Positions 1-8,907 of a stretch of DNA of 64,000 nt are shown here, one piece after another. How positions within the stretch are numbered: the first letter of the stretch is position 1; the number at the start of each line of letters is the position of its first letter. The notes under the pieces were generated by a model that did not search any database, was not told where the DNA came from, and was given only the letters and a program-made list of their open reading frames with translations. A program made the position numbers and the translations under genes. The stretch is from NCBI GenBank assembly GCA_029821735.1, contig JALGSU010000021.1, positions 124,001 to 188,000 of the forward strand, in the 5' to 3' direction. The stretch is from Candidatus Zipacnadia bacterium (GTDB taxonomy: Bacteria > Armatimonadota > Zipacnadia > Zipacnadales > UBA5352).

Positions 1-648
1 ATCGGCCACCACGCGTCGGCGATGAGCGCGATGACGAGCGCTGAGGACACGATGGGCGTGCAGGTGGAGATGATGGTCGCCGATGGTGTGCTGCGCTCGC
101 GGGCGGAGTCGCTCGTGCGCAACGATCTCAAAGGTCGACCGAGGCCCTTCAACTATCGCATCGTGCAGATGGCCGAGGCGCTCGGAATCCCGCTGATGAC
201 CATCCACACTCCCGCCGATCTGCATGCATACGACCACACGCACAAGCTCGTTGCCGAACGGGAGCCACAGAAAGTCGGGGACTTGGTGGAGATTATCGCT
301 GGATGGCCGGAGGTGCAGTGGGCCATCGAGCGTGGTGAGCAGCCCAAGGTGGCAGCCGGCGATGCGCGCAACAGCATTGGGAAGATGCACTGTCACTTTA
401 CAGGCGGATGGAACCCGACACCGGTGGCGATGACGGCGATGTGCGAGGCGGGGGTGGAGACCTTCGTGCTGATGGCCTCGAGCGCGCCGCTGGAAGAAGT
501 GGCGAACAAGTATCACGCGTCGATCGTGGTCGCGCCACACTACCCGGCCGACAACGTGGGGATCAACCTGCTGCTCGACCGAGCCTGCGCGATCAGCCCG
601 CTCGACGTCGTGGACACGAGCAACTTCGTGAGGGTGACGCGGGGGTAG
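1..648 (+). CDS. Nif3-like dinuclear metal-centre family protein, 3' part only
   Basis: The reading frame is open from base 1, with a His-His pair encoded at about 7-12, so the gene starts upstream of the window; the ATG at 22 is probably internal. The visible 215 residues resemble the C-terminal two thirds of long Nif3/YbgI-type proteins: an IHTPAD motif, a VGDLVEII stretch, a FTGGW turn and a C-terminal HYPADNVGINLLLD stretch, where family members carry metal-ligand histidines. Nif3 proteins bind a dinuclear metal site and their cellular role is unsettled. The downstream gene is convergent and ends 11 bases away. The assignment rests on remembered motif order, not a search; family confidence is moderate and function unknown. 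Confidence 0.6.
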   Translation: MGHHASAMSAMTSAEDTMGVQVEMMVADGVLRSRAESLVRNDLKGRPRPFNYRIVQMAEALGIPLMTIHTPADLHAYDHTHKLVAEREPQKVGDLVEIIAGWPEVQWAIERGEQPKVAAGDARNSIGKMHCHFTGGWNPTPVAMTAMCEAGVETFVLMASSAPLEEVANKYHASIVVAPHYPADNVGINLLLDRACAISPLDVVDTSNFVRVTRG

Positions 649-659
649 TCCCGCGCGCG

Positions 660-1469
660 TCAGATTCCCCCGAGCAGGTGCCGGGCCATGAAGTGCGCCG
701 TTGTTTGGGCCATAGTCTCCCGCCAGGTCGCGTCGGAGAAGAAGTGGTCGGCGTCCTCAATTGGGACGACCTCGCCCGCAAGCGAGTGGTCGGTCACGAG
801 TTGGCCGAGCGGTCCGACGTGGCTGTAGATGTCCTCCGTGCCGGTCACGAAGATCACCGGGCATTTCACCTGCGCGAGGTGAGCGAAGTCGCCCAGACCG
901 TCCTCATCGATCTCGGTGGGGAAGCCCACTACGCCGCACGCGAGTGCTTCGGCACCCTCGACCTGCTGCAATGCACTCGCGGCCTTGAGCGCCATCGAGG
1001 CACCGAACGAGTAGCCCACCAGACCACAGCGGTCGGCCTGGATTTCGGGGCGGCTGCGCAGCAGTGCCATCGCGCCAAGCGCGTCATTGGCCTCGGCGAC
1101 ACCGCCGCCGAACTCGCCCTCAGAGTTGCCGATACCCCGGAAGTTGAAGCGCAGCGTGGCGATCCCCATATCAAGCAACTTATCCCGCAAGCGGATGACG
1201 ATGGCGTTGTCCATTGCGCCACCGTAAAGCGGGTGAGGGTGACAGATCACAGCGCCGGGCACCGTGGTCGCAGCCGTGGCTCGCGTGGGTATCCACAGTT
1301 CGCCCTCAAGCACCGGGCCGTCGCCCGTCGCCGCGAAGCGAACGAGTTCCACCACCTGCGGCACAACCGCCTCGGGGTCAACAGGTTCGGCCTCATCGGC
1401 CCAGGCTGCCGCAGCCAGGCACGTCATCGCAACCGTCATCGCCATCAGCTTCCGTGTCCGAGCTGTCAC
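660..1469 (-). CDS. secreted alpha/beta hydrolase (dienelactone hydrolase-like)
   Basis: 269 residues with an N-terminal signal peptide (about 1-25, ending A-W-A-D-E). The alpha/beta hydrolase features are an HPHP segment near residues 77-80 followed by GG-x-MDN, the nucleophile elbow GYSFG with Ser154, an acidic residue in GTEDIYS, and a late DADHFF histidine, which together form a plausible Ser-Asp-His triad. The HPHP...MDN pattern is typical of small exported or cytoplasmic hydrolases of unknown substrate. The GTG start is chosen because GGAGG lies 9 bases upstream. It follows the GHL10 gene by 18 bases on the same strand and is probably the last gene of the DUF1385-argS-GHL10 run. Substrate is unknown; an ester or carbohydrate ester is only inferred from context. 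Confidence 0.8.
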   Translation of the reverse strand: MTARTRKLMAMTVAMTCLAAAAWADEAEPVDPEAVVPQVVELVRFAATGDGPVLEGELWIPTRATAATTVPGAVICHPHPLYGGAMDNAIVIRLRDKLLDMGIATLRFNFRGIGNSEGEFGGGVAEANDALGAMALLRSRPEIQADRCGLVGYSFGASMALKAASALQQVEGAEALACGVVGFPTEIDEDGLGDFAHLAQVKCPVIFVTGTEDIYSHVGPLGQLVTDHSLAGEVVPIEDADHFFSDATWRETMAQTTAHFMARHLLGGI

Positions 1470-1487
1470 GCTGGTGCGCCTCCACGT

Positions 1488-3464
1488 TCACTTACGGGCC
1501 TGCGTCGGGATGCTCGCCGGCTCGCTTGTGGCCCCCAGAGCCATCAGGGGCAGGTAGTCACGCGCGAATTCCTCGGTGTAGTTGAAGATTATGAAGCCCT
1601 CGCAGCCCAGACGGCGCGCCGCCTGCACCTCATCGAGGACCCCCTGTGGGCTCATCGTTGGCACTGGGTCCGCGAATGGCCCGATGCCCGCGGCGACCGG
1701 ACATTTGCCCTGCGCCCACGCCTCCTGTTTGGTCACCCAGCCGACGAACTCGTCGAGGTCCTCGAAGTAGTCCATTGGAGAAACGAAGTCCACCAGACCC
1801 TCGTCAATCCACCGCTTCCAGTCCTGGCCGAAAGTGTCGCGATGGCCCTCCCAGTTCACGAATACCGCGGCGTTCAGACCAACTCCCGGCGCCTCTTCGT
1901 TGAGCTTGGCGCGGATGGTCCGGAGCAGACTGGTAACCTTCTCGCGCCGCCAGTCAAGCCACTGGGACCTCAAGGGACCGCTGACCACATCAGCCGGCCA
2001 CCTGCTGGCGGTGATGCCGGTCTCGGCCTGGAAGCGCTCGCGGCATGTAGCGCACACACACTGGTCCTTCCACGAGTAGCGCAGGTAGTCGAACTGTATC
2101 GCGTCCACGCCGTAGCTCGCCAGCTCAAGCGCGGTCTGGACTATCTGCGCCCGGTTGGCGTGGTTGGACGGGCACAGCCACTTGGTGTCATACCCCTTCG
2201 GCGACCGGGCCAGTCGGCCCTGCCTGCGCAACTCGTCGCGCACCGAGGCGGGCGAACCCATCGTGAAGAATCCCAGAATGCGCGCGTGCACTTGCACCCC
2301 GTATCTATTGCCCCACCGCACCGATTCGGTTACAGGGTTCTCGTCGCCGATGGTGGTCGCAGCCGGCAATACGCGGCTCGGGTAGTAGGCCGCCGCTCCG
2401 GAGGCGAAGTAGGGGAAGATGCAGTTGAAGTTGGCCTCGCCGAGGCGTCGCATGGCGTCTTCCCAGCCGCCCGGCACCTTGTCGCACGCCCACACCCCGC
2501 GGATCTCCGGGTCGTATGACGGGTACGAGCGATACCACGAGCGATAGCCCAGCATCTGTCCGCGACGAGAGGCAGCGATCGCCCCGTTCTGATCGCCGCG
2601 CGCCAGTCGCCCGGGGATTGACACAAGCAGGCTCAGCGCTTCATCGACATCACTGCGTGCGTTGTCCAGGTGCGTGCTGGCGGCCCTGTCGAGCGCTGCC
2701 TTGAACTGCGGCAGCGACTCGTATGGCCCGACCGGCCCAATCTTCGCCGGATCGGCTGGGCATAGCGCCTCCCATAGCTCAGGAGCGAAGTGCCCCACCA
2801 AAGCACGCAGCAGCTGCCCAAGATCGCCCGCGTTCGCCGGTGAGGGCGGGCAGGAGATGAACGCACCGCGCCCCGAGAGTGCGATGCCCGCAGTCGTGCC
2901 GGCGTCGCCGGGTGGTGTCTGCCACACTCCGAGAGAGGTGGCGCCCTCCAGCGGAGCGACCGGGCGGATCTGCATCGCGTCGCAGATGGTTCTGGGCGGG
3001 GCCCCCACGATGCTGCCTGGGACCAGGCCGATGGCGTAAAACTGCCCGGCGAACAGTTCGCGAGTGACCGAGCCAAGCTGAACGCCAAGCGCGGATGCCA
3101 GTTCGTCGCGGCAGGTGAAGAAGATGATCAGGTGCGCCGGTCGCTTGAGGTAGGCTTGCAGGTGGTAGAGTTCGTCATCGCTGATGGCGCGGCTGTACGG
3201 AAGGATGGCAACCGGGACGTCGGGCAGGCCGATGCGCGCGACTTCAGTGTCGCTGGTGAGTTGGTATGGAATGCCCGCCTTCGTCAGAGCGCTGGTGACT
3301 GCATCGCGGCGCTCGCGCACCAGCCGGGCTACCTCGGGACCGCCACCGCCCAGAAGGTCGCCGGTGATCACCGCGACCGTGGGCACTTCCGCTGCCCGCG
3401 CCGGGCACACCGGAAGCATTGCGGCGGCGAACGCTGCAGCGGCGATGAGTATTCCGAGCGCCAT
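1488..3464 (-). CDS. secreted GHL10-type (family 10-like) glycosyl hydrolase
   Basis: About 658 residues. The ATG at 3464 is preferred over further upstream starts because it opens directly onto a signal peptide (MALGILIAAAAF...ARAAE) and overlaps the argS stop as TAATG. Residues about 25-270 look like a class I glutamine amidotransferase-like Rossmann region (VPTVAVITGD, ILPYSR). The second half begins RGVWAC and shows GHL10/DUF187 TIM-barrel hallmarks: AIQFDYLRYS with a conserved Asp, and VDFVSPMDYF. A CVCATCRERF segment inside the barrel may form a small metal or disulphide site. Family members are thought to hydrolyse glycans outside the cytoplasm. Substrate cannot be told from the sequence. 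Confidence 0.8.
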   Translation of the reverse strand: MALGILIAAAAFAAAMLPVCPARAAEVPTVAVITGDLLGGGGPEVARLVRERRDAVTSALTKAGIPYQLTSDTEVARIGLPDVPVAILPYSRAISDDELYHLQAYLKRPAHLIIFFTCRDELASALGVQLGSVTRELFAGQFYAIGLVPGSIVGAPPRTICDAMQIRPVAPLEGATSLGVWQTPPGDAGTTAGIALSGRGAFISCPPSPANAGDLGQLLRALVGHFAPELWEALCPADPAKIGPVGPYESLPQFKAALDRAASTHLDNARSDVDEALSLLVSIPGRLARGDQNGAIAASRRGQMLGYRSWYRSYPSYDPEIRGVWACDKVPGGWEDAMRRLGEANFNCIFPYFASGAAAYYPSRVLPAATTIGDENPVTESVRWGNRYGVQVHARILGFFTMGSPASVRDELRRQGRLARSPKGYDTKWLCPSNHANRAQIVQTALELASYGVDAIQFDYLRYSWKDQCVCATCRERFQAETGITASRWPADVVSGPLRSQWLDWRREKVTSLLRTIRAKLNEEAPGVGLNAAVFVNWEGHRDTFGQDWKRWIDEGLVDFVSPMDYFEDLDEFVGWVTKQEAWAQGKCPVAAGIGPFADPVPTMSPQGVLDEVQAARRLGCEGFIIFNYTEEFARDYLPLMALGATSEPASIPTQARK

Positions 3465-5102
3465 TACATCTGCTCCGGTGCCCGCACGCCCAGCAGTCCG
3501 AGGATATTCGCGATTACCGTGCGTGCGCCGGCGATGAGGGCCAGGCGTGCCCGGGTCAACTCGGGGTTGTCGGCGTCGACCACGCGGCAACTGCCGTAGA
3601 ACTGGTGGAATGTCGCCGCCATCTCGCGGCAGAAGTGCACCAGACGGTGCGGTGCCCGCGCCTCGGCCGCTGCGCTTACCTCGCCCGGGTAGTCAGCGAT
3701 GGCTCGCATCAGCCGCAGCTCGTCCGCGTGCGCCAGCGGCCTGCGACTGCGCTTCGCGGTGGAGCGAGCAGATGCGCGCGTGGGCGTACTGCACGTAGTA
3801 TACCGGGTTTTCGTCGGACTGCTTGCGCGCGATATCCAGGTCGAAGTCCAGGTGCGAGTCCACGCTGCGGGAGAGCAGGAGGAAGCGCGTCACGTCAGTG
3901 CCGACGTCTTCGAGCAACTCGCGCAAGGTCACGATCTGGCCCGCACGTTTGGACATGCGCACGATCTCGCCGCCATCGGTGAGGCGGACGATCTGGTGGA
4001 CGATGAACTCGGTGCTGGCCGGGTTCACCCCAGCCGCAGCCATCCCAGCCTTGACGCTTGGCACCTGAGCCGCGTGGTCCGGCCCCCAGATGTAGATGAG
4101 GTGATCGAAGCCGCGTTCGAGCTTATTCTCGACGTAGGCGAGGTCGGTCATCAGGTAAGTCCGGGCCCCGTTTGTCCGTACCAGGACGCGGTCCTCTTCG
4201 TCCCCGTAGTCGCTGCTGCGCACCCACTGGGCGCCGTCCTTTTCATACAGAACGCCGCGCTCGTTCAGGTCTTCGAGCTTGGCCTCGATGCCGCCGGCAG
4301 CGAACAGGTCGCGTTCGCTGAACCACGAGTCAAAGCGCACGCCGAGCAGCTCGCAGTCGTCGCGGATGTCGCCCACCACCAGTTCCTCCGCGACCATGGC
4401 GAACTCGTAGAACCCCTCGGGGTCCTGCGCGATCTCCGCCAGGGCGTCGCCGTGCTCATCGACCATGCGCTGGGCGTAGTCGATGATGTACTGGCCCTTG
4501 TAGCCGTCCTCAGGCATGGTCCAGTCGAGGTCAAGCAGCTCCCGGTAACGGGCCTGCATCGACTGGCCGAAGAGCCGAAACTGGGTGTTGTCCGGGCCAT
4601 CGTTGAGCAGATACTCGCGCTGCACGTCATAGCCGACGGCCTGCAGCACGCTTGCGAGCGCGTCGCCGTACGGGCCACCACGGGCGTTGCCGATATGCAG
4701 AGGCCCGACCGGGTTGGCCGAGATGAACTCGATCTGGATGCGCCGGCCCTTGCCCTCATCGCTGCGGCCGTACTCGGCCCCGGTGCGCAGGCACTCCGCC
4801 AGCGTGTTGTGCAGCCAGGCGGGGGAGAGGTGGAAGTTTATGAAGCCCGGTCCCGCGATCTCGACGCGGTCGATGAGGCCTTCGGCCTCGGGCAGGTGCT
4901 CGATGACAATGGCCGCCACGTCGCGGGGCGACATCTTCGCGGGTTTGGCGAGCACCATTGCGACGTTCGCTGAGAAGTCGCCCAGGTCCGGGTTCGGCGG
5001 CTGTTCGAGCTTGATCTCGGAGTCGTAGACAGGCAACACCCCGGCCTCAGCCGCGGCGGTCAGAGCGTTCGCGAGCATCTCGGTAAGTCTGGCGTGTGCC
5101 AT
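3464..5102 (-). CDS. argS: arginyl-tRNA synthetase, interrupted by an apparent frameshift
   Basis: Class I arginyl-tRNA synthetase, which charges tRNA-Arg with arginine in the cytoplasm. The first frame (5102 to about 3730) holds the N-terminal additional domain, the HIGN signature at residues 136-139 and the RMSKR signature near residue 385. The DALR anticodon-binding domain continues in another frame from about 3732 to 3464, beginning ADELRLM and including HQFYGSCRV. The switch lies in the stretch complementary to about 3727-3735, where one extra base (or two missing) would explain it. Together the parts give about 545 residues, the usual length. AGAGGA precedes the ATG by 9 bases. It follows DUF1385 by 32 bases. 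The disruption is probably a sequence error, since this is essential unless a second copy exists. Confidence 0.9.
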
Positions 5103-5134
5103 CGGGCAGCATCCTCTATGTCAGTGTGAGACGT

Positions 5135-5965
5135 TCAGAAGTCGAGCCATATGTGCAGGTGTTCGTAGATGCGTCCGAACACTTCCATTGCGATGAAGAG
5201 CCCTGCGAACATCTGCACGAAGCCCCGGCGCCACATGTTCACGAGCGGCGGCACGCGCTTGTAGGGATCCGCGCGCCATTCGTTCAGAATCTTGTGGCCG
5301 GACCGCAGCCCCGCTGCCATCTCGCGCGCAGTGGGCTCCCGGGTTGAGAAGATCATCTGGATGAAGTAGCCGGTCTGCATGCGCAGACTCCAGCCAACGA
5401 CGATGACGCCGAGCCCCAGCATCAGGTTCACTGAGGCCAGCGGCACGCCCACCAGGAGCATTGGCAGCACACCGGCCAGCAGGTTCGAGCCGCAGCGGCG
5501 GTGTGCCCGGGGCATCGTCCAGGCAAGCTCTTCGGTCAGTTCGCCGTAGTGCTCGATGGCCCCGATCACTTTGTGCTCCGCGGCATGGTAGCCCGCCAGA
5601 GGTGACAGACGCATCAGAGTCAGGAAGCACAGGAATGTCAGCAGGTTAATGCCGATCTGGAAAATGATGTCGCTGGCCTGGTCGGTCGTATGAGCAAGCT
5701 GCAGCAGGTAGGGCACCAGCGGAAGGCCGGTAAGCTGCGCGATCAGCCAGGTCACCGCGTAAGTGAGCACCATCGCCCCCGACCCGAGCGCGGCCATCGC
5801 CAGACCGGTCAGCGCGAGTTGCCAGTCAGAACTCGTGCGCAACACACCGGTGGACATGTGCACCCCACCGGGCATGGCACTGCCACTGATGCGTGGCACG
5901 GGGGGCGTTGGGGCCCCCGGCAGCATCCAGTCGGGGTAGATTGATGGGGCGTATCGCTGAAACAT
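5135..5965 (-). CDS. DUF1385 family membrane protein
   Basis: 276 residues with four or five hydrophobic segments (about 50-75, 85-130, 165-200 and 245-265). The diagnostic DUF1385 stretch GYHAAEHKVIGAIEHYGEL is present around residue 125-145, followed by HRRCGSNLLAG, which matches the conserved histidine/cysteine block of the family. The usual N-terminal GGQAVIEGVMMR segment of the family is absent or strongly diverged; the protein instead starts with a proline-rich stretch. The function of DUF1385 is unknown; in many genomes it lies near translation-factor genes, and here it lies between rpmB (divergent) and argS (32 bases downstream). The start is uncertain; an internal ATG near residue 31 is an alternative. 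Confidence 0.75.
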   Translation of the reverse strand: MFQRYAPSIYPDWMLPGAPTPPVPRISGSAMPGGVHMSTGVLRTSSDWQLALTGLAMAALGSGAMVLTYAVTWLIAQLTGLPLVPYLLQLAHTTDQASDIIFQIGINLLTFLCFLTLMRLSPLAGYHAAEHKVIGAIEHYGELTEELAWTMPRAHRRCGSNLLAGVLPMLLVGVPLASVNLMLGLGVIVVGWSLRMQTGYFIQMIFSTREPTAREMAAGLRSGHKILNEWRADPYKRVPPLVNMWRRGFVQMFAGLFIAMEVFGRIYEHLHIWLDF

Positions 5966-6001
5966 TGGCCCTCGGAAGCTCGCCGGACGCCGTCACGGGT
6001 C

Positions 6002-6030
6002 TTGATAGCGACGGGCAGTTATGATATAGT
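6002..6030 (+). promoter_or_regulatory. sigma70-type promoter for rpmB
   Basis: TTGATA at 6002-6007 and TATAGT at 6025-6030 are separated by 17 bases. The rpmB start codon is about 88 bases beyond the -10. The region is noticeably AT-richer than its surroundings and lies in the divergent gap between DUF1385 and rpmB. Confidence 0.7.
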
Positions 6031-6117
6031 TAATACTCTTGGACACTGACGCGGGCGCGTGTCTACGCCCGCCCGCTGAGGATCGCAGGGGTCCTCGCAA
6101 GGAAGGACACACTCGAG

Positions 6118-6315
6118 ATGGCTAAGGTATGCGACATTTGCGGCAAGAAAGTCAGCACAGGCTGCAACGTAAGCAAGTCCTATCGGCACACCAAGCGCAC
6201 CTGGGAGCCGAACCTGCAGAAGGTTCGGGCTATCGTGGATGGGTCGCCCAAGCGCGTGAAGGCTTGCACGTCCTGTCTCAAGGCCGGCAAGGTCAAAAAA
6301 GCCGCCAGAGGATAG
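6118..6315 (+). CDS. rpmB: 50S ribosomal protein L28
   Basis: 65 residues, near the usual length of L28, a small basic protein of the large ribosomal subunit. The start MAKVCDICGK, the central SYRHTKRTWEPNLQKV and the C-terminal CTSCLKAGKVKK match L28. Cys5, Cys8, Cys50 and Cys53 form two CxxC pairs, so this is the zinc-binding (C-plus) form. AGGAAGGA lies a suitable distance upstream of the ATG. It has its own promoter (6002-6030) and terminator (6342-6369), so it appears monocistronic. Confidence 0.97.
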   Translation: MAKVCDICGKKVSTGCNVSKSYRHTKRTWEPNLQKVRAIVDGSPKRVKACTSCLKAGKVKKAARG

Positions 6316-6341
6316 GAGCGCAGCAGGTGCAAACCCACGAG

Positions 6342-6369
6342 ACGGCCGGGGCAGTTCTCCCGGCCGTTT
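6342..6369 (+). terminator. intrinsic terminator after rpmB
   Basis: ACGGCCGGG (6342-6350) pairs with CCCGGCCGT (6359-6367) around an 8-base loop, followed by a short TTTG tract. It lies 27 bases after the rpmB stop. The T-run is short, so efficiency may be modest. Confidence 0.7.
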
Positions 6370-6508
6370 GTGCTGCGTGCGTGTCTTCTGCCCCGCCTGC
6401 GCGACAAGTGAATTATACCACAGTGCGCTCGGGCCACGCAACGGCGGCTGCGACGGCGGGCTATGCGCCGTCAGAACGCCGGCGACAGTCAGTGGTAGGT
6501 GAGGACAT

Positions 6509-7816
6509 ATGAGCGCCGCCCCGCGCGTCGCGATCAAGACCTTCGGCTGCAAGCTCAACCAGTATGAGGGCGAGCAGATACGCGAAGACTTCGAGGCGCT
6601 TGGCTTCGATGTGGCTGACTTCGGCGAGGCAGCCGAAGTGCACGTCATCAACTCCTGCACCGTTACCCACCGCACCGACCGTGACACCCGCCGAGTTTCA
6701 CGCGCCGTCAAGCGCAAGCAGGCTGATGCGCTGGTGATCGTGACCGGGTGCTACGCCGAGGTGAACCCCGAGGTCGTCGAGGCACTCGACTCGGTCGACA
6801 TCATCGTCGGCAACGAGGACAAGCGCAAAATCGCGACCATGGCCGCTGACTGGCTCGCCGAGCATCGCGAGCTGACCGTGTCCGCCGCAAGCGATGGACA
6901 CGAGCGGCTGGTGCATCACTTCCGGGGCCACACACGCGCTTTCATCAAAGTGCAGAATGGCTGCGACGCCAACTGCGCGTATTGCATCATCCCCACGGCC
7001 CGTGGCGCCAGCCGCAGCGAACCCATGCCCGCAGCTCTGCAGCAGGCGCGACTGCTGGTGGACGGTGGTCACCCCGAACTGGTACTGGTGGGCATCCACC
7101 TGGGCCGATGGGGGCATGATCTCCCCGGGCCCGCGCAGACACTGGCTGACCTTGCGACCGAGATGTGCTCGATCCCCGATCTGGGGCGCCTGCGTCTGAG
7201 CAGCATCGAACCCCGCGAAGTGACCGAGGAGCTGCTGGCGATGGTGCTCGCCGGTGGCCGGTCGCTGACCGGCGACGAGTCCCTGCCGGGCCGCGGCAGA
7301 GTCTGCCGGCACCTGCATATCCCTCTGCAGAGCGGCTGCGACGCCACCCTCGCGCGCATGCGACGCCCCTACCAGAGCCAGTTCTACGCGGACCTCGTCG
7401 CGCGCATTGTTGACTCGAACCCGCACGTCGCGATCGGCGCGGATGTGCTGACGGGCTTCCCAGGCGAGACCGAGGAGGAGTTCGAGACCACTCGTGCGTT
7501 CGTGGCAGCGCTGCCCGTGTCATACCTGCACGTGTTTACCTACTCCGAGCGTGCCGGCACTGACGCGGCGACGATGCCGGACCCGGTCAACCCCGAGGTG
7601 CGTAAGCACCGCACGCATGTTCTGATGGATCTCTCTGCGCGCAAAGCGACTGATTTCGCGCAGGCGGCAGTGGGGGAGACGCTGGAATTGGTCGTCGAGG
7701 GCAGCCACAACTACCTGCGTGTCGATTTCGAGGGCCCCGAGGAGCTGATCGGACGGATCGTCGCGGTCAGAGTCGAGGCCCTCGTCGATGGCAAACTAAT
7801 TGGCGATTTGTGCTGA
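6509..7816 (+). CDS. mtaB: tRNA (t6A37) methylthiotransferase MtaB
   Basis: 435 residues. MtaB adds a methylthio group to t6A37 in ANN-decoding tRNAs using two 4Fe-4S clusters. The N-terminal methylthiotransferase domain shows the cysteine triad TFGCKLNQ, INSCTVT and VTGCYAE; the radical-SAM domain has CDANCAYC (CxxxCxxC); and a TRAM-like C-terminus ends in VRVEALVDGKLIGDL. The motif KTFGCKLNQYE favours MtaB over MiaB or RimO. GGTGAGG precedes the ATG. The 3' end overlaps the convergent lipoprotein gene by 21 bases. Confidence 0.93.
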   Translation: MSAAPRVAIKTFGCKLNQYEGEQIREDFEALGFDVADFGEAAEVHVINSCTVTHRTDRDTRRVSRAVKRKQADALVIVTGCYAEVNPEVVEALDSVDIIVGNEDKRKIATMAADWLAEHRELTVSAASDGHERLVHHFRGHTRAFIKVQNGCDANCAYCIIPTARGASRSEPMPAALQQARLLVDGGHPELVLVGIHLGRWGHDLPGPAQTLADLATEMCSIPDLGRLRLSSIEPREVTEELLAMVLAGGRSLTGDESLPGRGRVCRHLHIPLQSGCDATLARMRRPYQSQFYADLVARIVDSNPHVAIGADVLTGFPGETEEEFETTRAFVAALPVSYLHVFTYSERAGTDAATMPDPVNPEVRKHRTHVLMDLSARKATDFAQAAVGETLELVVEGSHNYLRVDFEGPEELIGRIVAVRVEALVDGKLIGDLC

Positions 7817-8280
7817 GGCGATCTTCTCCGCCGGCTGGATAGCGTCCGCTGGCGCCTCATTGGGGTTGACTGACCGTTCCATGACGAAGGTCTGGCGCAT
7901 GGAAATGTCGTCGGGATCGTCACGGTGGATCCGTATCGTGGTCCGCTGCGAGCGATAGCCTGTCTTGCTGACCAGGATCTCGACCTGGAGTTGTACAGCC
8001 AACCGCGCCAGCCAGGCGGGAAGCTGTTGGCGAGAGCGTCGTAGTCAGCGCCAGTCTTGTCTTCCTGCAAAGTCCCATCCACCCACACCGTCGCGCCCCT
8101 CACGGGATCACCATCCTGGTCGGCAACGTTCAGGTAGATGTCCAGATTCTTCCAGGGAGATGTATAGGTGACGTCATCATACAACCAATCATCTTCGTAC
8201 CAGAAATCGGAGCCACAACCCGTAGTGAGCAGTAGAGCGATCGTGAGCATGCACATTGGGACAGCAAGTAGGCGGCGCAC
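7796..8280 (-). CDS. PEGA-like lipoprotein, interrupted by an apparent frameshift
   Basis: The GTG at 8280 follows AAGGAG by about 11 bases and starts a lipoprotein signal with lipobox LTTGC, then an acidic aromatic segment (DFWYEDDW). The next part, LYLNV...GDPVRGATVWVDG-like, resembles a PEGA or carboxypeptidase-regulatory beta-sandwich. Near 8000-8025 the frame must change: downstream sequence VEILVSKTGYRSQRTTIRI continues the same fold in another frame to a TAG at 7796-7798. Total would be about 160 residues, anchored in the outer or cytoplasmic membrane. It has a strong private promoter overlapped by a palindrome (8307-8342). It overlaps the 3' end of mtaB. The role is unknown. Confidence 0.65.
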
Positions 8281-8306
8281 GGTGGTCACCTCTCCTTTGT
8301 TCGACT

Positions 8307-8342
8307 TACTACTATAATATGTAGTAGACAGCATTGTGTCAA
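8307..8342 (-). promoter_or_regulatory. promoter with TACTAC/GTAGTA operator, driving the lipoprotein gene
   Basis: On the minus strand TTGACA (8342-8337) and TATTAT (8319-8314) are separated by exactly 17 bases. A perfect inverted repeat, TACTAC (8307-8312) and GTAGTA (8321-8326) with an 8-base spacer, straddles the -10. TACTAC/GTAGTA half sites resemble operators of the BlaI/MecI/CopY repressor group; that link is from memory of the families. No such regulator gene is in the window. Confidence 0.7.
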
Positions 8343-8440
8343 GAGAGGAGTGCATTCGGGCCAGGCAGGTAGCGCCCGCGATCGCGGCGAAGATATCGAC
8401 GCAATCATCGCTGAGTACTGCCTGAGAGACGGTGTGCGAC

Positions 8441-8890
8441 GTGCGTGCAGTAGTGCAGAGATCAAGTGAGGCGGCCGTGCGTGTCGATGGCGCGGTCGTG
8501 GGAAACATAGAGCGCGGTTTGGTCGTCCTGGTGGGCTGCGGCGAGGGTGACGTGGCGGACGACGCGCGCTATATCGCCGAGAAAGTCGCCCATTTGCGCG
8601 TCTTCGAGGACGAGGCGGGTAAAATGAACCTGTCAGTCCTCGACATCGTCGGCGAAGTGCTGGTGATCTCGCAGTTCACGCTCTACGGTGATTGCCGCAA
8701 GGGACGTCGCCCGAGCTTCACCGGGGCGCTGGCCCCGGATGAGGCGGACAGACTGATTGCAGGGATGGCCGAGCACCTGACGTCTCTCGGCCTCAAGGTG
8801 GAGGAGGGGCAGTTCGGCGCCAAGATGTCGGTATCGCTAACTAACGATGGCCCGGTGACCATACTGCTGGACAGCACGCGGGCCTTCTGA
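8441..8890 (+). CDS. dtd: D-aminoacyl-tRNA deacylase
   Basis: 149 residues from the GTG at 8441 (an in-frame GTG at 8432 would add three). The chosen start gives V/M-RAVVQR, the standard beginning of Dtd. The enzyme hydrolyses D-amino acids (and misacylated glycine) from tRNAs. The diagnostic motifs SQFTLYGD and NDGPVT, which form the cross-subunit active site, are present, and the length matches the family. It heads a small plus-strand group with the TPR protein (17 bases on) and the MBL hydrolase. No strong Shine-Dalgarno is visible. Confidence 0.95.
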   Translation: MRAVVQRSSEAAVRVDGAVVGNIERGLVVLVGCGEGDVADDARYIAEKVAHLRVFEDEAGKMNLSVLDIVGEVLVISQFTLYGDCRKGRRPSFTGALAPDEADRLIAGMAEHLTSLGLKVEEGQFGAKMSVSLTNDGPVTILLDSTRAF

Positions 8891-8907
8891 CCGGACGGTC
8901 ACAGATC

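Noticed and set aside
408..2519. 703-codon plus-strand ORF
   Set aside because: It runs antisense through the hydrolase and GHL10 genes, which have recognisable motifs; it is a shadow caused by GC-rich codons.
3699..4973. 424-codon plus-strand ORF opposite argS
   Set aside because: argS motifs on the minus strand are clear; the antisense product has repetitive Val/Ala/Asp composition.
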